Assembly: GCA_002077065.1 (NCBI GenBank)
Contig: NAJO01000030.1
Span: forward strand, 124,001-188,000
DNA from: Cryoendolithus antarcticus
Lineage: Eukaryota > Ascomycota > Dothideomycetes > Cladosporiales > Cladosporiaceae
Reading direction: 5' to 3'
DNA: 64,000 bases
Part shown: one piece after another, positions 20,673-31,127 of the stretch
Layout: each line of letters begins with the position of its first letter
Position numbering within the stretch: the first letter of the stretch is position 1
The notes under the pieces: model-generated
The model's input: the letters and a program-made list of their open reading frames with translations, nothing else
Told to the model about the DNA's origin: nothing
Database searches by the model: none
Program-made: the position numbers and the translations under genes

Positions 20673-23536
20673 ATGGCGGCGACACTAGACGACTTGCGGC
20701 ACGTCGTGAGGACGTGCCCGATAATCGACAATCATGCCCACAACCTGCTCAGGCCACACCAGCTGCGGACAAGCGACTTTCTGACCATCACTACGGAAGC
20801 CGGCGGAGAGGCACTGCTGGACACGCCGAAGTCACTGGCACATCTTCGCGCCGCGAAGCAGCTGCGTAAGCTGTACGATCTACCCGTTGATGCCGACTGG
20901 CAGGCTATCGTGAAAAAGCGCGATGACTTGCTGCTCGAGGATGCGGATGCTCTGACCAGGAAGTGCTTCGAAGGCATTCACACTGTGCTGATAGATGACG
21001 GTTTGGGCGACCCAGGGGATTTCGAGAACTATCACTGGCACTCCAAGTTCACCACTTCGCCTGCCAAGCGTATCGTACGCATTGAAGCTGTTGCCGCCTC
21101 GATCCTGTCAACGTTACATCAGCAGGGCAAATTGCCTGAAGGCATCTCGGTAGCCGACGAGGAAGCATGCTCACTCGCATGGCTTACGTTCGTCACGGCG
21201 TTCGAGCAAGCAATCATCTCCGCGATTGAAGCTGAAGAGGTGGTTGGCTTCAAGAGCGTCATTTGCTATCGTACTGGTCTCGATGTCGAGGTCGGACGTG
21301 ATGTCGAAGTTTCCGAGCGAGGCCTGAAAAGCTTTCGTCGGCATTTCTTACCTACTGCCGAAGCAAAGCAGTTCCGCGTGCAGTCGAAGGGCTTGTGCGA
21401 TGCGCTGGTGATCAGCACGTGCAAGTTAATCGCTGCATCGGCTTCGCAGACTGGCAAAGCAAAGCCGATACAATTCCACACTGGTCTAGGCGACAACGAC
21501 ATCTCGATCATTGACTCCAACCCGGGTCTGCTGCAGCCATTGATCAAAACATACCCAGCTGTGCCTATCGTACTGCTGCACTCAGCATATCCGTACACTC
21601 GTGAAGCTGGCTACCTTGCAACAGTGTACCGCAACTGCTTCCTTGACATCGGTGAGATATTCCCGATGGTCGCACGTCATGGTCAGGAAACTATCATTCG
21701 CCAGGCACTCGAGCTCACGCCCACATCGAAACTTTTGTGGAGTACAGATGGACATCTACAGGCCGAGACGTACTGGCTTGCCAATGTGCAAGGGAGAGAA
21801 GGTCTAGAAAAGATCATTGTTGAATTCGTGGAGAACGGCGACTTGACGATAGCGGCCGCTAGCACTGCTGTGCGCGACATCCTCTTTGAGAACTCAAATC
21901 GGTTGTACCATCTTGGGCTAAAACTACAGGACCACAATGAGGCTACCGCGAAAGCTGAGAGTCGCCATACAGACGTGAGTGTAGCCTCTTAATGCATTTG
22001 TGAGCGAGCATAGTCTATTGCTTCTCTAGAACATCCGCCGAAATGTCGGAATAAGTGATCAACACCCCGCGAAGAAGCTGACGTGATGTGCTGCGTAGGT
22101 CGTCGCAAGGCCTCTTCCACAGCATGCTTCCAATGTATCGCCGGTACGGCAAAGTACAGCCGACTATAGTATTGTACAATGGATCGACTGGCTTGGAACA
22201 CTACGATGTCGATGGATACCTCGTCGGGAGTTCGATCGGCTGTCGCGTGCAAACCAACTGCGATTTGGCATCTCTCGCGGGAATCTGGGCACACTACAGA
22301 ACGATGGCATCACATCAAAATGCGTACCAGTCGGTCAGATCTACGTTAGACCGGATGTACGCAGCTGCAGAGCGTTGCCACATACTACTGCGTCTGGCCC
22401 TGTCAATACTTTGATGGCTAGCTTCGAAGAAGCCGACGGTACGCTGGTGCGGCTCTGCCCTCGTGGTCGTCTTACCGAGACGATCAGCAAACTTGCCAAT
22501 GATCACGAAATCACGTCGCTTGTCGGTTTCGAGGTCGAGATCACCTTTTGTCGTCGCTCATCACCAGATGCTGGAGATACGTTCACACCGCTTGACTCCA
22601 GCCACGCCTGGTCTACCATGACAGATGAGCAGCTGGCTGACGCCATGCCATCTATGGTGATGATTTGTGAGGCTCTGGCAGACGCGGGCATCTACATCCA
22701 ACAATTCCATTCCGAAGCCGGTCAGGGACAGTATGAGTTCGTACTACCACCTTCTCCGCCAGTGGAAGCGATAGATACGTTATATCAAGCCCGTCAAATC
22801 ATCCAACAGATGGCCCGTCGTGCTGGACTTCGAGCTACGTGCCATCCTTCGCCTTTTCCCCCGGTGGGCACAGCTTGTCACGCCAACATTTCACTGTCGT
22901 CCGGCGATGCGTCGGCGAGGGAAGAGAAGCAGATGTCTTTCTTCGCTGGCGTCCTATCTCACTTACCTGCGCTGTGCGCCTTCACGCTACCTGAGGAAGT
23001 GAGCTATGTCCGTGTAGCAGACGATCACTGGACCAGCGGAACTTGGGTCGCGTGGGGCACGCAGAATCGCGAGGTACCCGTCAGGCGAGTCGCAGGGACT
23101 GATGGCACGACAGAAAGATGGGAAGTCAGGTGCCTCGATGGCATGCCCAATATGTACCTTGCGATGTTTGCCGTCTTCGCCGCCGGATTGCAAGGGCTGA
23201 ATGATGGTACGGAGATGAGGTTGAATGACTGCCAAAGTACGTTGCTTGCCTTTGCGCAGGATTGATCATGCTTTGGAACATAGTACTGACATTTCTCGCT
23301 TCCTAGGCAACCCTTCACAGCTGTCGGCAGTAGACAGAATTGATCTGGGCATCGAGACGAAGATCCCTACCTCACTCTCGCAGAGTCTCGAGGCACTCGA
23401 AGCAGACGCCGGGCTCATTGAGGTATTGGGTACGGAAGTCGTAGATCACTACATCGGCATGAAGAAAGCGGAGCAAGCTATGCTGAACGAGATGGACGAC
23501 AAGACACGCCAAATTTGGCTGATGGAGCGCTACTAG
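20673..23536 (+). CDS. fluG: FluG-like protein: amidohydrolase fused to glutamine-synthetase-like domain
   Basis: In Aspergillus nidulans FluG is needed for an extracellular signal that starts conidiation. Exons 20673..21974, 22099..23236 and 23307..23536 give 889 residues, close to the known protein (about 865). The N-terminal half is an amidohydrolase-like barrel: PIIDNHAHNLLRPHQL, QFHTGLGDNDISII, VLLHSAYPYTREAGYLA and LLWSTDGHLQAETYW. After the first intron (GTGAGT...GCGTAG, 124 nt) the glutamine-synthetase type I domain begins: IVQWIDWLGTLRCRWIP, GNLGTLQNDG and QFHSEAGQGQYEFVLPP, then DDHWTSGTWVAWGTQNREV. The last exon is the C-terminal GS helix region ending IWLMERY. The first acceptor is the least certain junction. 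The gene end is 25 bp from the convergent DNA ligase gene. Confidence 0.88.
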
Positions 23537-23561
23537 TCCCTTCAACACTATACACACTATG

Positions 23562-26240
23562 TCACATCTCGAAGTCGTCATCCACACTGGGCTTCGCGCC
23601 CTCCTTTGGCGCCCGAGCCTCCTGCTTCCTGTACAAACTTGCCAAGAACTCCGACGTGCTCGCCTCCTCGATACTCTTGTCCTCCCGAACTTTAAGGAAC
23701 CTCGGAAACCGCATACTCAATCCCCTCTCCTGCGACACCAGCCCAAGCGCAGCAGTATATGTAGGACTCAACGTGATATCCGCGAAGGCCATCTCCCACA
23801 CTTCCTGCGGCTGAAACCACACAGTCGGCTGCCCACCATACTCAATATATGTTGGTCTGCTTGACCCTGGCATAGTGTTCTCCCCTTCCTCGGAGTACTT
23901 CAGCTTGTTCTCCTTGTAGAACGCGTCCGTGAAACCGGAGATACACTTTGTCACTACCTGCAGTGTACCTGTCGATGGGTCACGACACGCGAGGAGGATG
24001 GGAGACCACCAGGCGTTCTTGCGGCCTTGGCCGTGCCAGGCGCCGACGGGGATGAGGTCTAAAGTGTCGGAAGTGGTGGTATAGTCTTTCTTTACTTTCA
24101 GCCAGGCGTCGAGCCGTTTATCGGGGTGATAAGTCGAGGGCAGGGGTTTACGACGGGAAGTCGGTGGTTCGGGAGGGTCGGTCGGGTCAGTGGCTTTGGG
24201 CTTTGCTGCCTTGCCTTTCTTCTTTACTTTAGAGATCAAGGGAGGTGGTTTGGGCTCGATCGGTACTGTCAGGCCCTCGATCTCGTCGCCTCCTGGAGCT
24301 ATTTCGAGGTCTGGTAGATTGTCTAGCACCTTGACCATGATGCCCTCACACTTGATCCCGGTGGCTTCCTTGAAGAACTCTTCTACAGCCTCTTCGTCCG
24401 CACTCGTGGCGTCCATACTCCTCACCCACGTGAAGTGATTTGGGATCTCGACAAAGAGACTCCGCAGCAGCTCCCTGCGTTCTCTGAAGGGTCGATCTAA
24501 AAGCTCCTCGCCGTTTAGGTACATCAGATCGAATGCGTACAGACACACATCGACTTTCACGCTCTGTATGACCACGTCCTTTCTTGCACGGTTCGCTAGG
24601 ATCTGGAACGGTTTGAGATAACCCGATTCACGGTCAATCGCTACGACCTCACCCTCCATGATGAAGCTCCGGATTCCGTCACCACGGATCTTTGGAATCA
24701 GGGCGACTAGGTCGGGGTACTTATCAGTCATCACCTCGTTGTGTCTGCTGAAGATGCTAACGCGACCACTCTCATCGCAGTGGACTTGCGCACGCTGACC
24801 ATCGTACTTGAACTCGCAGGCAAAGGAGCGACCAGTAAGCTTCGTGAGCATTTCAGACAGATCTCGCGTGATGCCTCCCAACATGGGCCTTAGTGGGATG
24901 TGGAGCGCCAGACCGCATCGTTGTAGTAGTTCTGGCGCGATACCGACTTCGAGAAGAGTCGGGACGAGGTCATTGTAGTTGGGCCGGCGAGCGAAGGAAG
25001 CTTTAACTAGCTCTTCTCCTGGGGCCCATGCCATGGCTAGATCTTGCTTAGAGAGCTTTGACATAGTAGAAGGGTGTCGAGTCTCGAAGTCGGCGTTAGG
25101 AGGTCGCGAGAGCAGAAACGCACGGGACAGAGCTATAAGCATCGTTGTCTTGACAGCACCAATACGTAGGTGCTGGGATAGAGTGCGTACGATGTAGCGG
25201 CTCTCTTCGGCACCGCGAGCGTCCTGAATCAGACGCTCGACAATGCGCTGCTTAGCTTCGACACTGCCTTGGCCCTTGGAGTTGGCTACTTTGACAAGGC
25301 TGTCGAACACTCCCTTGATCGTCAAGGGCTTTGGCTTTCGCAACGTGACGCTCTGCCGCTTCTTTGCCTCGAACGCCACATCACCAGCATCGCCGTGCTT
25401 GTCGTACAGCTTCTTGAGACCGCCATTGTCGAGGCCACACACTTTTTTGAGCGCTTTACTGATAGCGCTGCCGCCCAGACCAAGTTCCAGGTCAATATAT
25501 GGTGGCGAGATAGAGTTCGTTGCGAGCCAGACCGCAGGCAGTAGTGAGTCAGGATCTCCCTCAATGAGGACTCGAAGCAGGTTCACCAAGGTGTCGACAA
25601 TCTTGATGCGCGACTGCGTGCTATTGACAAGGACAAAGCAGTGCGTGAGCAGTGCGTATGTAGCCTGGTCTCCCTCGTTTGCCCACTGCCTCTTCAGATC
25701 GGGCACATACTTCTGTGGGTCGAATGTCAAGGGTGACTGATCGAAGGGTATCGCACTTGACGTTGTGTCTTCCTCTGCTGAAGCGGACTGCAATGTCAAA
25801 GTGCTCTTCTTACCCAGGCCACTGAATGCGTTTGTCACGGGCTTCTCGACCTCGACCTCAGGCACTGCATTAGGCGCTTCTGATTCGTCTTTCACGCTGA
25901 CAGCATAGAGATCATCACTTTCGTCTGCCTTGATGTCTTGCACCGTAGCTTCAGCAGCTGTCTCAACCGTGTGCCCGTTTGTGGGTATCCGATCCTGTTC
26001 ATCCCATTCGGCCTGTAGCTTCCGAGCAAGTTGCTCGTCCGTCAAGGTCTCTTCAACCTCTTCAATGGAACCTTGGCCACCCTGCTGACTGCTACAAATA
26101 TTTGCATCATTTTGTTCAGCCTCCTCAGCCTTCACGTCGGTCTTTGCCCGTTGCTTGCCAAAGAAGAAGTCCAGTCCGCGGACAGGCTGGGGCGACGGCT
26201 GGTAGTCATTCTTCTTCCGTCTCTTGCTTGGAGTGCTCAT
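23562..26240 (-). CDS. CDC9: ATP-dependent DNA ligase I
   Basis: It joins Okazaki fragments and repair nicks in the nucleus. One exon, 892 residues. The N-terminus is basic and disordered and carries QPVRGLDFFFGKQ, which resembles a PCNA-interaction box. The DNA-binding domain follows (VKVANSKGQGSVEAKQRIVE; YIVRTLSQHLRIG). The nucleotidyl-transfer lysine is K478 in FACEFKYDGQRAQVH. Further ligase motifs are SIFSRHNEVMTDKYP, FIMEGEVVAID, ECEGIMVK-like KCEGIMVKV, and DAWLKVKKDY. The C-terminal OB-fold region ends LSMRFPRFLKVREDKSIEEA, a hallmark of eukaryotic ligase I. Two MCB-type ACGCGT sites lie 113 and 364 bp upstream, fitting the G1/S control known for yeast CDC9/cdc17. Confidence 0.97.
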   Translation of the reverse strand: MSTPSKRRKKNDYQPSPQPVRGLDFFFGKQRAKTDVKAEEAEQNDANICSSQQGGQGSIEEVEETLTDEQLARKLQAEWDEQDRIPTNGHTVETAAEATVQDIKADESDDLYAVSVKDESEAPNAVPEVEVEKPVTNAFSGLGKKSTLTLQSASAEEDTTSSAIPFDQSPLTFDPQKYVPDLKRQWANEGDQATYALLTHCFVLVNSTQSRIKIVDTLVNLLRVLIEGDPDSLLPAVWLATNSISPPYIDLELGLGGSAISKALKKVCGLDNGGLKKLYDKHGDAGDVAFEAKKRQSVTLRKPKPLTIKGVFDSLVKVANSKGQGSVEAKQRIVERLIQDARGAEESRYIVRTLSQHLRIGAVKTTMLIALSRAFLLSRPPNADFETRHPSTMSKLSKQDLAMAWAPGEELVKASFARRPNYNDLVPTLLEVGIAPELLQRCGLALHIPLRPMLGGITRDLSEMLTKLTGRSFACEFKYDGQRAQVHCDESGRVSIFSRHNEVMTDKYPDLVALIPKIRGDGIRSFIMEGEVVAIDRESGYLKPFQILANRARKDVVIQSVKVDVCLYAFDLMYLNGEELLDRPFRERRELLRSLFVEIPNHFTWVRSMDATSADEEAVEEFFKEATGIKCEGIMVKVLDNLPDLEIAPGGDEIEGLTVPIEPKPPPLISKVKKKGKAAKPKATDPTDPPEPPTSRRKPLPSTYHPDKRLDAWLKVKKDYTTTSDTLDLIPVGAWHGQGRKNAWWSPILLACRDPSTGTLQVVTKCISGFTDAFYKENKLKYSEEGENTMPGSSRPTYIEYGGQPTVWFQPQEVWEMAFADITLSPTYTAALGLVSQERGLSMRFPRFLKVREDKSIEEASTSEFLASLYRKQEARAPKEGAKPSVDDDFEM

Positions 26241-26352
26241 CTCATACTTGACAACGCGACCCCAGCCTAGAACCCTGGCATACGGTCTCTTCGGACAGTT
26301 TTGCGGTGTACCCTATCCCCGATACCGTCGCATCCAATACACTTACTTTCAC

Positions 26353-26358
26353 ACGCGT
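26353..26358. promoter_or_regulatory. MCB box (ACGCGT), proximal to DNA ligase I
   Basis: A perfect palindromic ACGCGT, the MBF target core, 113 bp upstream of the ligase start. A related ACGCGA follows at 26364-26369. Confidence 0.55.
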
Positions 26359-26603
26359 GGGACACGCGACAGCCATGTCGTCATCGCTGGGAGTGGTCCA
26401 CACTGGCAGTCTTTCGATGATTCTCTACCCGTCTTCGCATCCCATCATATACTAACATGTGGGCAGGCGCGCGACCTATGTAGTGGTTGGTATGCCGATG
26501 TCAGTTCCATTGATGATGGCGCATTGTCGCTGTTCAACAATAACACGTCGACGCCGCGGCACACTCGTGGCAGCAAAGCTACAGCGCGATATTACTATGC
26601 GAA

Positions 26604-26609
26604 ACGCGT
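26604..26609. promoter_or_regulatory. MCB box (ACGCGT), distal
   Basis: A second perfect ACGCGT in the same spacer, 364 bp from the ligase start and 279 bp from the divergent carboxylase start. Two copies plus a near match in 650 bp is more than expected by chance. Confidence 0.45.
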
Positions 26610-26887
26610 CTGCCACGAACGACACATACTCACCGACGATGCGAGTCTCTCAATTTCTCTAGGTATTTCCCATGCTCACGTCTTCTGTCTCGTCTTGCTG
26701 TCGTCGAGTAGCCAATAGCACAGTCGGAATGACGCGCTGAGCTCAAGGTAGAAGGCGATGCTAGCAAGACCTCTGATGAAGCGGGGTGATATGATATGCC
26801 CTCGTTATCAATAGACGCTGTTCCCGTTCACATTCCCTCTCTCTCTGCTTTATTCCTAACAGATCGACATTGGTCGTGATTGCGAGA

Positions 26888-29800
26888 ATGGAGAGAATCA
26901 AGACTTTGCTGATTGCCAATCGAGGTGAAATCGCTGTACGTTCTCCACGAGCTTTGAGCCTGACAGCACACTAATTCGACAAGGTCCGTATAATTCGCAC
27001 TGCGAAACGTCTGAACGTCAGGACCGTCTCGATTTACACTGCCGCCGATGTTGCCTCCCTACACGTGTCCCACGCCGACGAGGCGGTACTACTGCCTGGA
27101 ACCAACGCCTCCGGCTATACCGATGGAGATGCAATTATCAAGATAGCGAAGGAGCAGCATGTCGACGCGATTATCCCAGGCTATGGATTTCTGTCAGAGA
27201 ATGCCGACTTCGCTAGGTCGGTGGGCGACGCTGGCATGGTGTGGATTGGACCTCGCCCCGAGGCAATCGAGGTACGACTTAAGTCGACACATCGCGTGGA
27301 CTGCAACTAAACAGATCGTAGGCATTCGGTGTCAAGCACGGTACCCGCCCCTCCGTCCATCAGATGAACAAGATACTTACATATCGCAGTCGCTCGAGAT
27401 CTCGCGGAGAAAGCAGGCGTGCCTATTGTACCCGGCACGAAGGGTCTTGTCGATAGCGAGCAGGATGCTGTCACGCAGAGCGAGAAGCTGGGATTTCCTG
27501 TGATGTTGAAAGGCACGCTCTCCTGCTGGTCCTATACGATTCATGCTAATTGATTGTAGCCACTGGCGGTGGCGGTGGAATGGGCCTTGTGACTTGTAAC
27601 ACCGCAGAGGAAGTCGAAAAAGGCTTCACCATGGTCAAGTCACGAGGTGAAGCTCTGTTCAAGAATGCTGGCGTCTTCATCGAACGGTATTACCCGGCAA
27701 GTCACCACATCGAAGTGCAAGTATTCGGGAACGGACAGGGTGAAGCAATACACTTCGGCGAACGCGAATGCAGCATTCAACGCAGGCATCAAAAGGTGAT
27801 AGAAGAGGCACCGTCACCTTTCGTCGAGGCCCATCCCGGCATGCGTGAGAAACTTGGCGATGCTGCTGTCAAGCTAGCAATGTCGATCAAGTACGGCTCA
27901 GCTGGCACCGTGGAGTATCTGGTCGACGACAAGAGTGGCGACTTCTTCTTCCTGGAGATGAATACACGACTACAGGTCGAGCATGGCATCACAGAGTTGT
28001 GTTACGATGTCGACCTTGTTGAGTTGATGCTCAAGCAAGGAGATGCTCAATTGGCTGGGCGTGGAGGATTCTCAGCAGACGAATTACAGAAGCTACAGCC
28101 GTCGAAACCTACGGGTGCTGCAATCGAGGCTAGAGTCTACGCCGAGAACCCCGTGCGCGACTATGCGCCCTCTCCTGGCCTTCTGCAGAGGGTCCAGTGG
28201 GCGGAACTCGACAACTCTCGTATCGACACGTGGGTCTTCACTGGATCGACTATCACCCCAAACTACGATCCACTGATCGCGAAGGTTATGCTACATGCCA
28301 GAACACGCACAGCCGCTATTAAGGGCATGGACATGTTACTCACCAGATCCACGATCTCGGGTCCCCCGACCAATCTGGACTTCCTCGCAGCAGTCCTTTG
28401 TGACGACAGGTTCACGTCAGGGCATACACTCACGAGCTTCCTCGAAGACTTCGACTTTCAGCCGGCCGCAATCGATGTCATCTCTGCTGGTGCGTACACG
28501 TTGATACAAGACTTGCCGGGTCGGCCTGCCGTTGGCAAAGGCATTCCTCACAGCGGTGCAATGGATCCAGTGGCACTGAGCATAGCAAACATGCTCGTCG
28601 GTAATGATCGAGGCAAGGAGGGCTTGGAGATCACTCTTAGCGGCCCAGAGCTGCGTTTCCTCGGACCTGCTGTGGTCGCGCTCACTGGAGCACCCATGGA
28701 AACGACCCTTGACGGCGATGTGTTCCCGATGTGGACGAGAAAACACATCAAAGCCGGCCAGAAGCTCAAGATCGGCAAGTCTACTGGCGGGGGTTGTCGT
28801 GCGTACTTAGCAGTGTATGGTGGCTTCCCAGCAGTGGCCGACTACTTCGGTAGCAAGTCAACTTCACCGATCGTGGGTATCGGTGGCTATCAGGGCCGTC
28901 AGCTCGCGCCAGGAGATCTACTTGCGATCGTAAAAGAGCCCTCGAAAAGCCTTGGTGGCCATCCCGCCGTCCCAGAGAGTCTACGTCCAGAGTACCCTTC
29001 TCATTGGACTATCCTAGCTATGCCTGGTCCGCATGACGTTGGCTATCTTGCCTCCCAAGACATCGACATGCTCTACTCCACCGACTGGAAGGTCTCGCAC
29101 AACGCGAGTCGCAGCGCCATCCGCCTCATCGGCCCTGTACCGCAATGGGCCCGCAAGGATGGCGGAGAAGGCGGTGCACACCCTAGTAATCTCATTGAGT
29201 ACGGCTACCCGCTTGGCGGTTTGAATTTCACGGGTGATGATCCATGTATCTTCCCTGTAGATTGCCCGAACTTTGGTGGCTTCGTGAGTGTCAACACGAT
29301 AATACGAGGGGAGTTCTGGAAGATGGGACAGGTCAAAGCGGGTGACACGGTCAAGTATCGAAGTGTGAGTCTGGACACTGCACTGAACGTGCGCAAGGGT
29401 GTGGAAGAGTACCTGTCGACACTGGAGAAAGCCATTGGTACCGGTGACTTCGCCAGTATTAAGCCACTAGGTGGCCGGACTGAGCTCACGAACAATAATG
29501 AGCAGTCGATTCTGTGGGAGCGGAAAGCAGAGGGCTCCCAGCCACTGGTGCGCTATCGCCAAGCAGGTGACGATCACATGATTGTTGAGTACGGTAACGA
29601 AGAGTTTGACATCAACCACCGCTGTCGCACAACAGCCCTCGAGACTGCTCTTCACGGCTCTGAAGCTCCTAAGTGGCTCAAAGACAGCCTCACAAACACA
29701 GTCAGCGGTTGCACCTCCATCACGCTCTTCTACAACGGCCTGTCCCTCGACCGCGATCAGCTCATCTCCCATCTGCAAGACCTCGAAGACAAGATCGGCG

Positions 29801-30840
29801 ACCTTTCAAAACAGAAGATCCCCTGCCGCCGCATCACCCTCCCATTGTCCTTCGAATCCCGCGTCCAAGACGAAGCAACAGAGCGCTACATGTCCTCCAC
29901 ACGCCCACACGCACCCTATCTACCCTCGAACCTCGACTTCGTAGCCAAGAACAACGCATTCACACCCGACCAGTTGCGCTCGAATTTCCTCTCCGGCACT
30001 TTTATAGCGGTGATCATGGGCTTCTTCTCCGGCAATACCGTATCACTCCCAGTCGACCCGCGACACCGCATGAGCTCCCCGAAAGCGAACCCAAGCCGAA
30101 CCTTCACACCTGAGGGTACAGCAGGATGGGGTGGGAGTTGTCTGTCTATATACCCCAGCGACAGTCCGGGAGGATACATGATGCTCGGCCAAACAGTCCC
30201 CTGCTTCGACACGTTCGGCTGGAAGAACGGCTTCACGCCCGAGCGGCCTTGGCTTTTTCGTGAATTCGATTTGATTCAGTTCGAGAGGGTCAGTGAGGAG
30301 GAGATCAACAAGCAACTCCTGCAGTTCAGGTCCGGAAGGTATGAGTGGAAGTGGGAAGATGCTGTTTTCGATATGGCGGAGCATAATCAGCTGTTGAAAG
30401 ACACTGCTGAAGAGGTCAAGGGGATCCGAAAGCGGCAGGCAGAGGCACAGGACGAGATGACGAGGGAGGAGAATGAGAGTTTGGCGAGGTGGAGGGAAGA
30501 GAAGGCGAAGACCAAGGTGGATGAGGGGACGTTGGATCAGCTGCTTGAAGGTATGCGATATGACACTACGACGAGACGGCTTTGTGTTGACTTGAACGCA
30601 GATCCCGCTATCGCGTCTGTAGAAGCGCCAACCGCAAGCAATGTATGGAAGGTACAGGTCAAGGAGGGAGACGAAGTCAAAGCGAAGCAGACACTCGCCA
30701 TACTTGAAGCCATGAAGCTGGAGATCAACGTCGATGTGCCCGATGACCTGGCTGGAGCGAGGGTCGAGAAGGTACTAGTCCAACCTGGCGAAGTGGTTAA
30801 AGCTGGGGATCATATCGTGCTGCTGAGGAAGAAGGCATAG
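26888..30840 (+). CDS. Biotin carboxylase-AHS2-AHS1-biotinyl multidomain protein (urea-carboxylase/LamA-like)
   Basis: A cytosolic ATP- and biotin-dependent carboxylase with urea-carboxylase architecture. Six exons give 1235 residues: 26888..26935, 26984..27271, 27322..27340, 27390..27512, 27560..30550 and 30602..30840. Order: biotin carboxylase (KTLLIANRGEIA; ATP-grasp KATGGGGGMG; EMNTRLQVEHGITELC), AHS2/KipA-PxpC domain (QDLPGRPAVGKGIPHSGAMD), AHS1/KipI-PxpB domain (YRQAGDDHMIVEYGNEEFDI), a Glu/Lys coil and a biotinyl domain with K1195 in LEAMKLEINV. The amidase (allophanate hydrolase) part of yeast Dur1,2 is absent. Exon 3 is a 19-nt microexon, intron 4 has GC-AG ends, and the last intron is 51 nt, in frame and without a stop. 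A LamB/YcsF gene 21 kb away suggests lactam or 5-oxoproline use rather than urea use; that is inference. Confidence 0.88.
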
Positions 30841-31127
30841 AACTGGAATCGAACCTCTAAAGTCATGACGCTGTGTGATACATCTGTCCATTACATGTAC
30901 GATATGCTGATGCGTCTAGATGCTACTGCAAAACTCGCGATTCCTCGCTTTCGTCAATTCCAATTACTCTCGTCCACCATACTCCAAGCACATTCTAGCC
31001 TCGTCCATAATCCGTGCTTCGATCGCCGCTATGCATCGCTAATGTCAAACAAACAAACGCACCGGCTCTGTCACTTCATCAGCACACCATGAAACTCAAC
31101 CACGGGCAAGCCCATCACTCACAGGTC

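Larger units (their letters stand above)
26241..26887. other. Divergent promoter region, DNA ligase I / biotin carboxylase
   Basis: 647 bp between divergent starts, holding the two MCB boxes. An open frame at 26224-26718 has no motifs and overlaps the ligase start region, so it is not called. CT-rich sequence (26835-26860) precedes the carboxylase start. Confidence 0.45.

Noticed and set aside
26224..26718. 164-codon plus-strand frame opposite the DNA ligase promoter
   Set aside because: No family features and it overlaps the ligase start region; the MCB boxes lie inside it, favouring promoter function.
30841..30865. Reverse-strand match to the tRNA B box (GGTTCGATTCC) just after the carboxylase stop
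   Set aside because: Flanking bases do not form a T stem beyond two pairs and no A box or acceptor stem is present.
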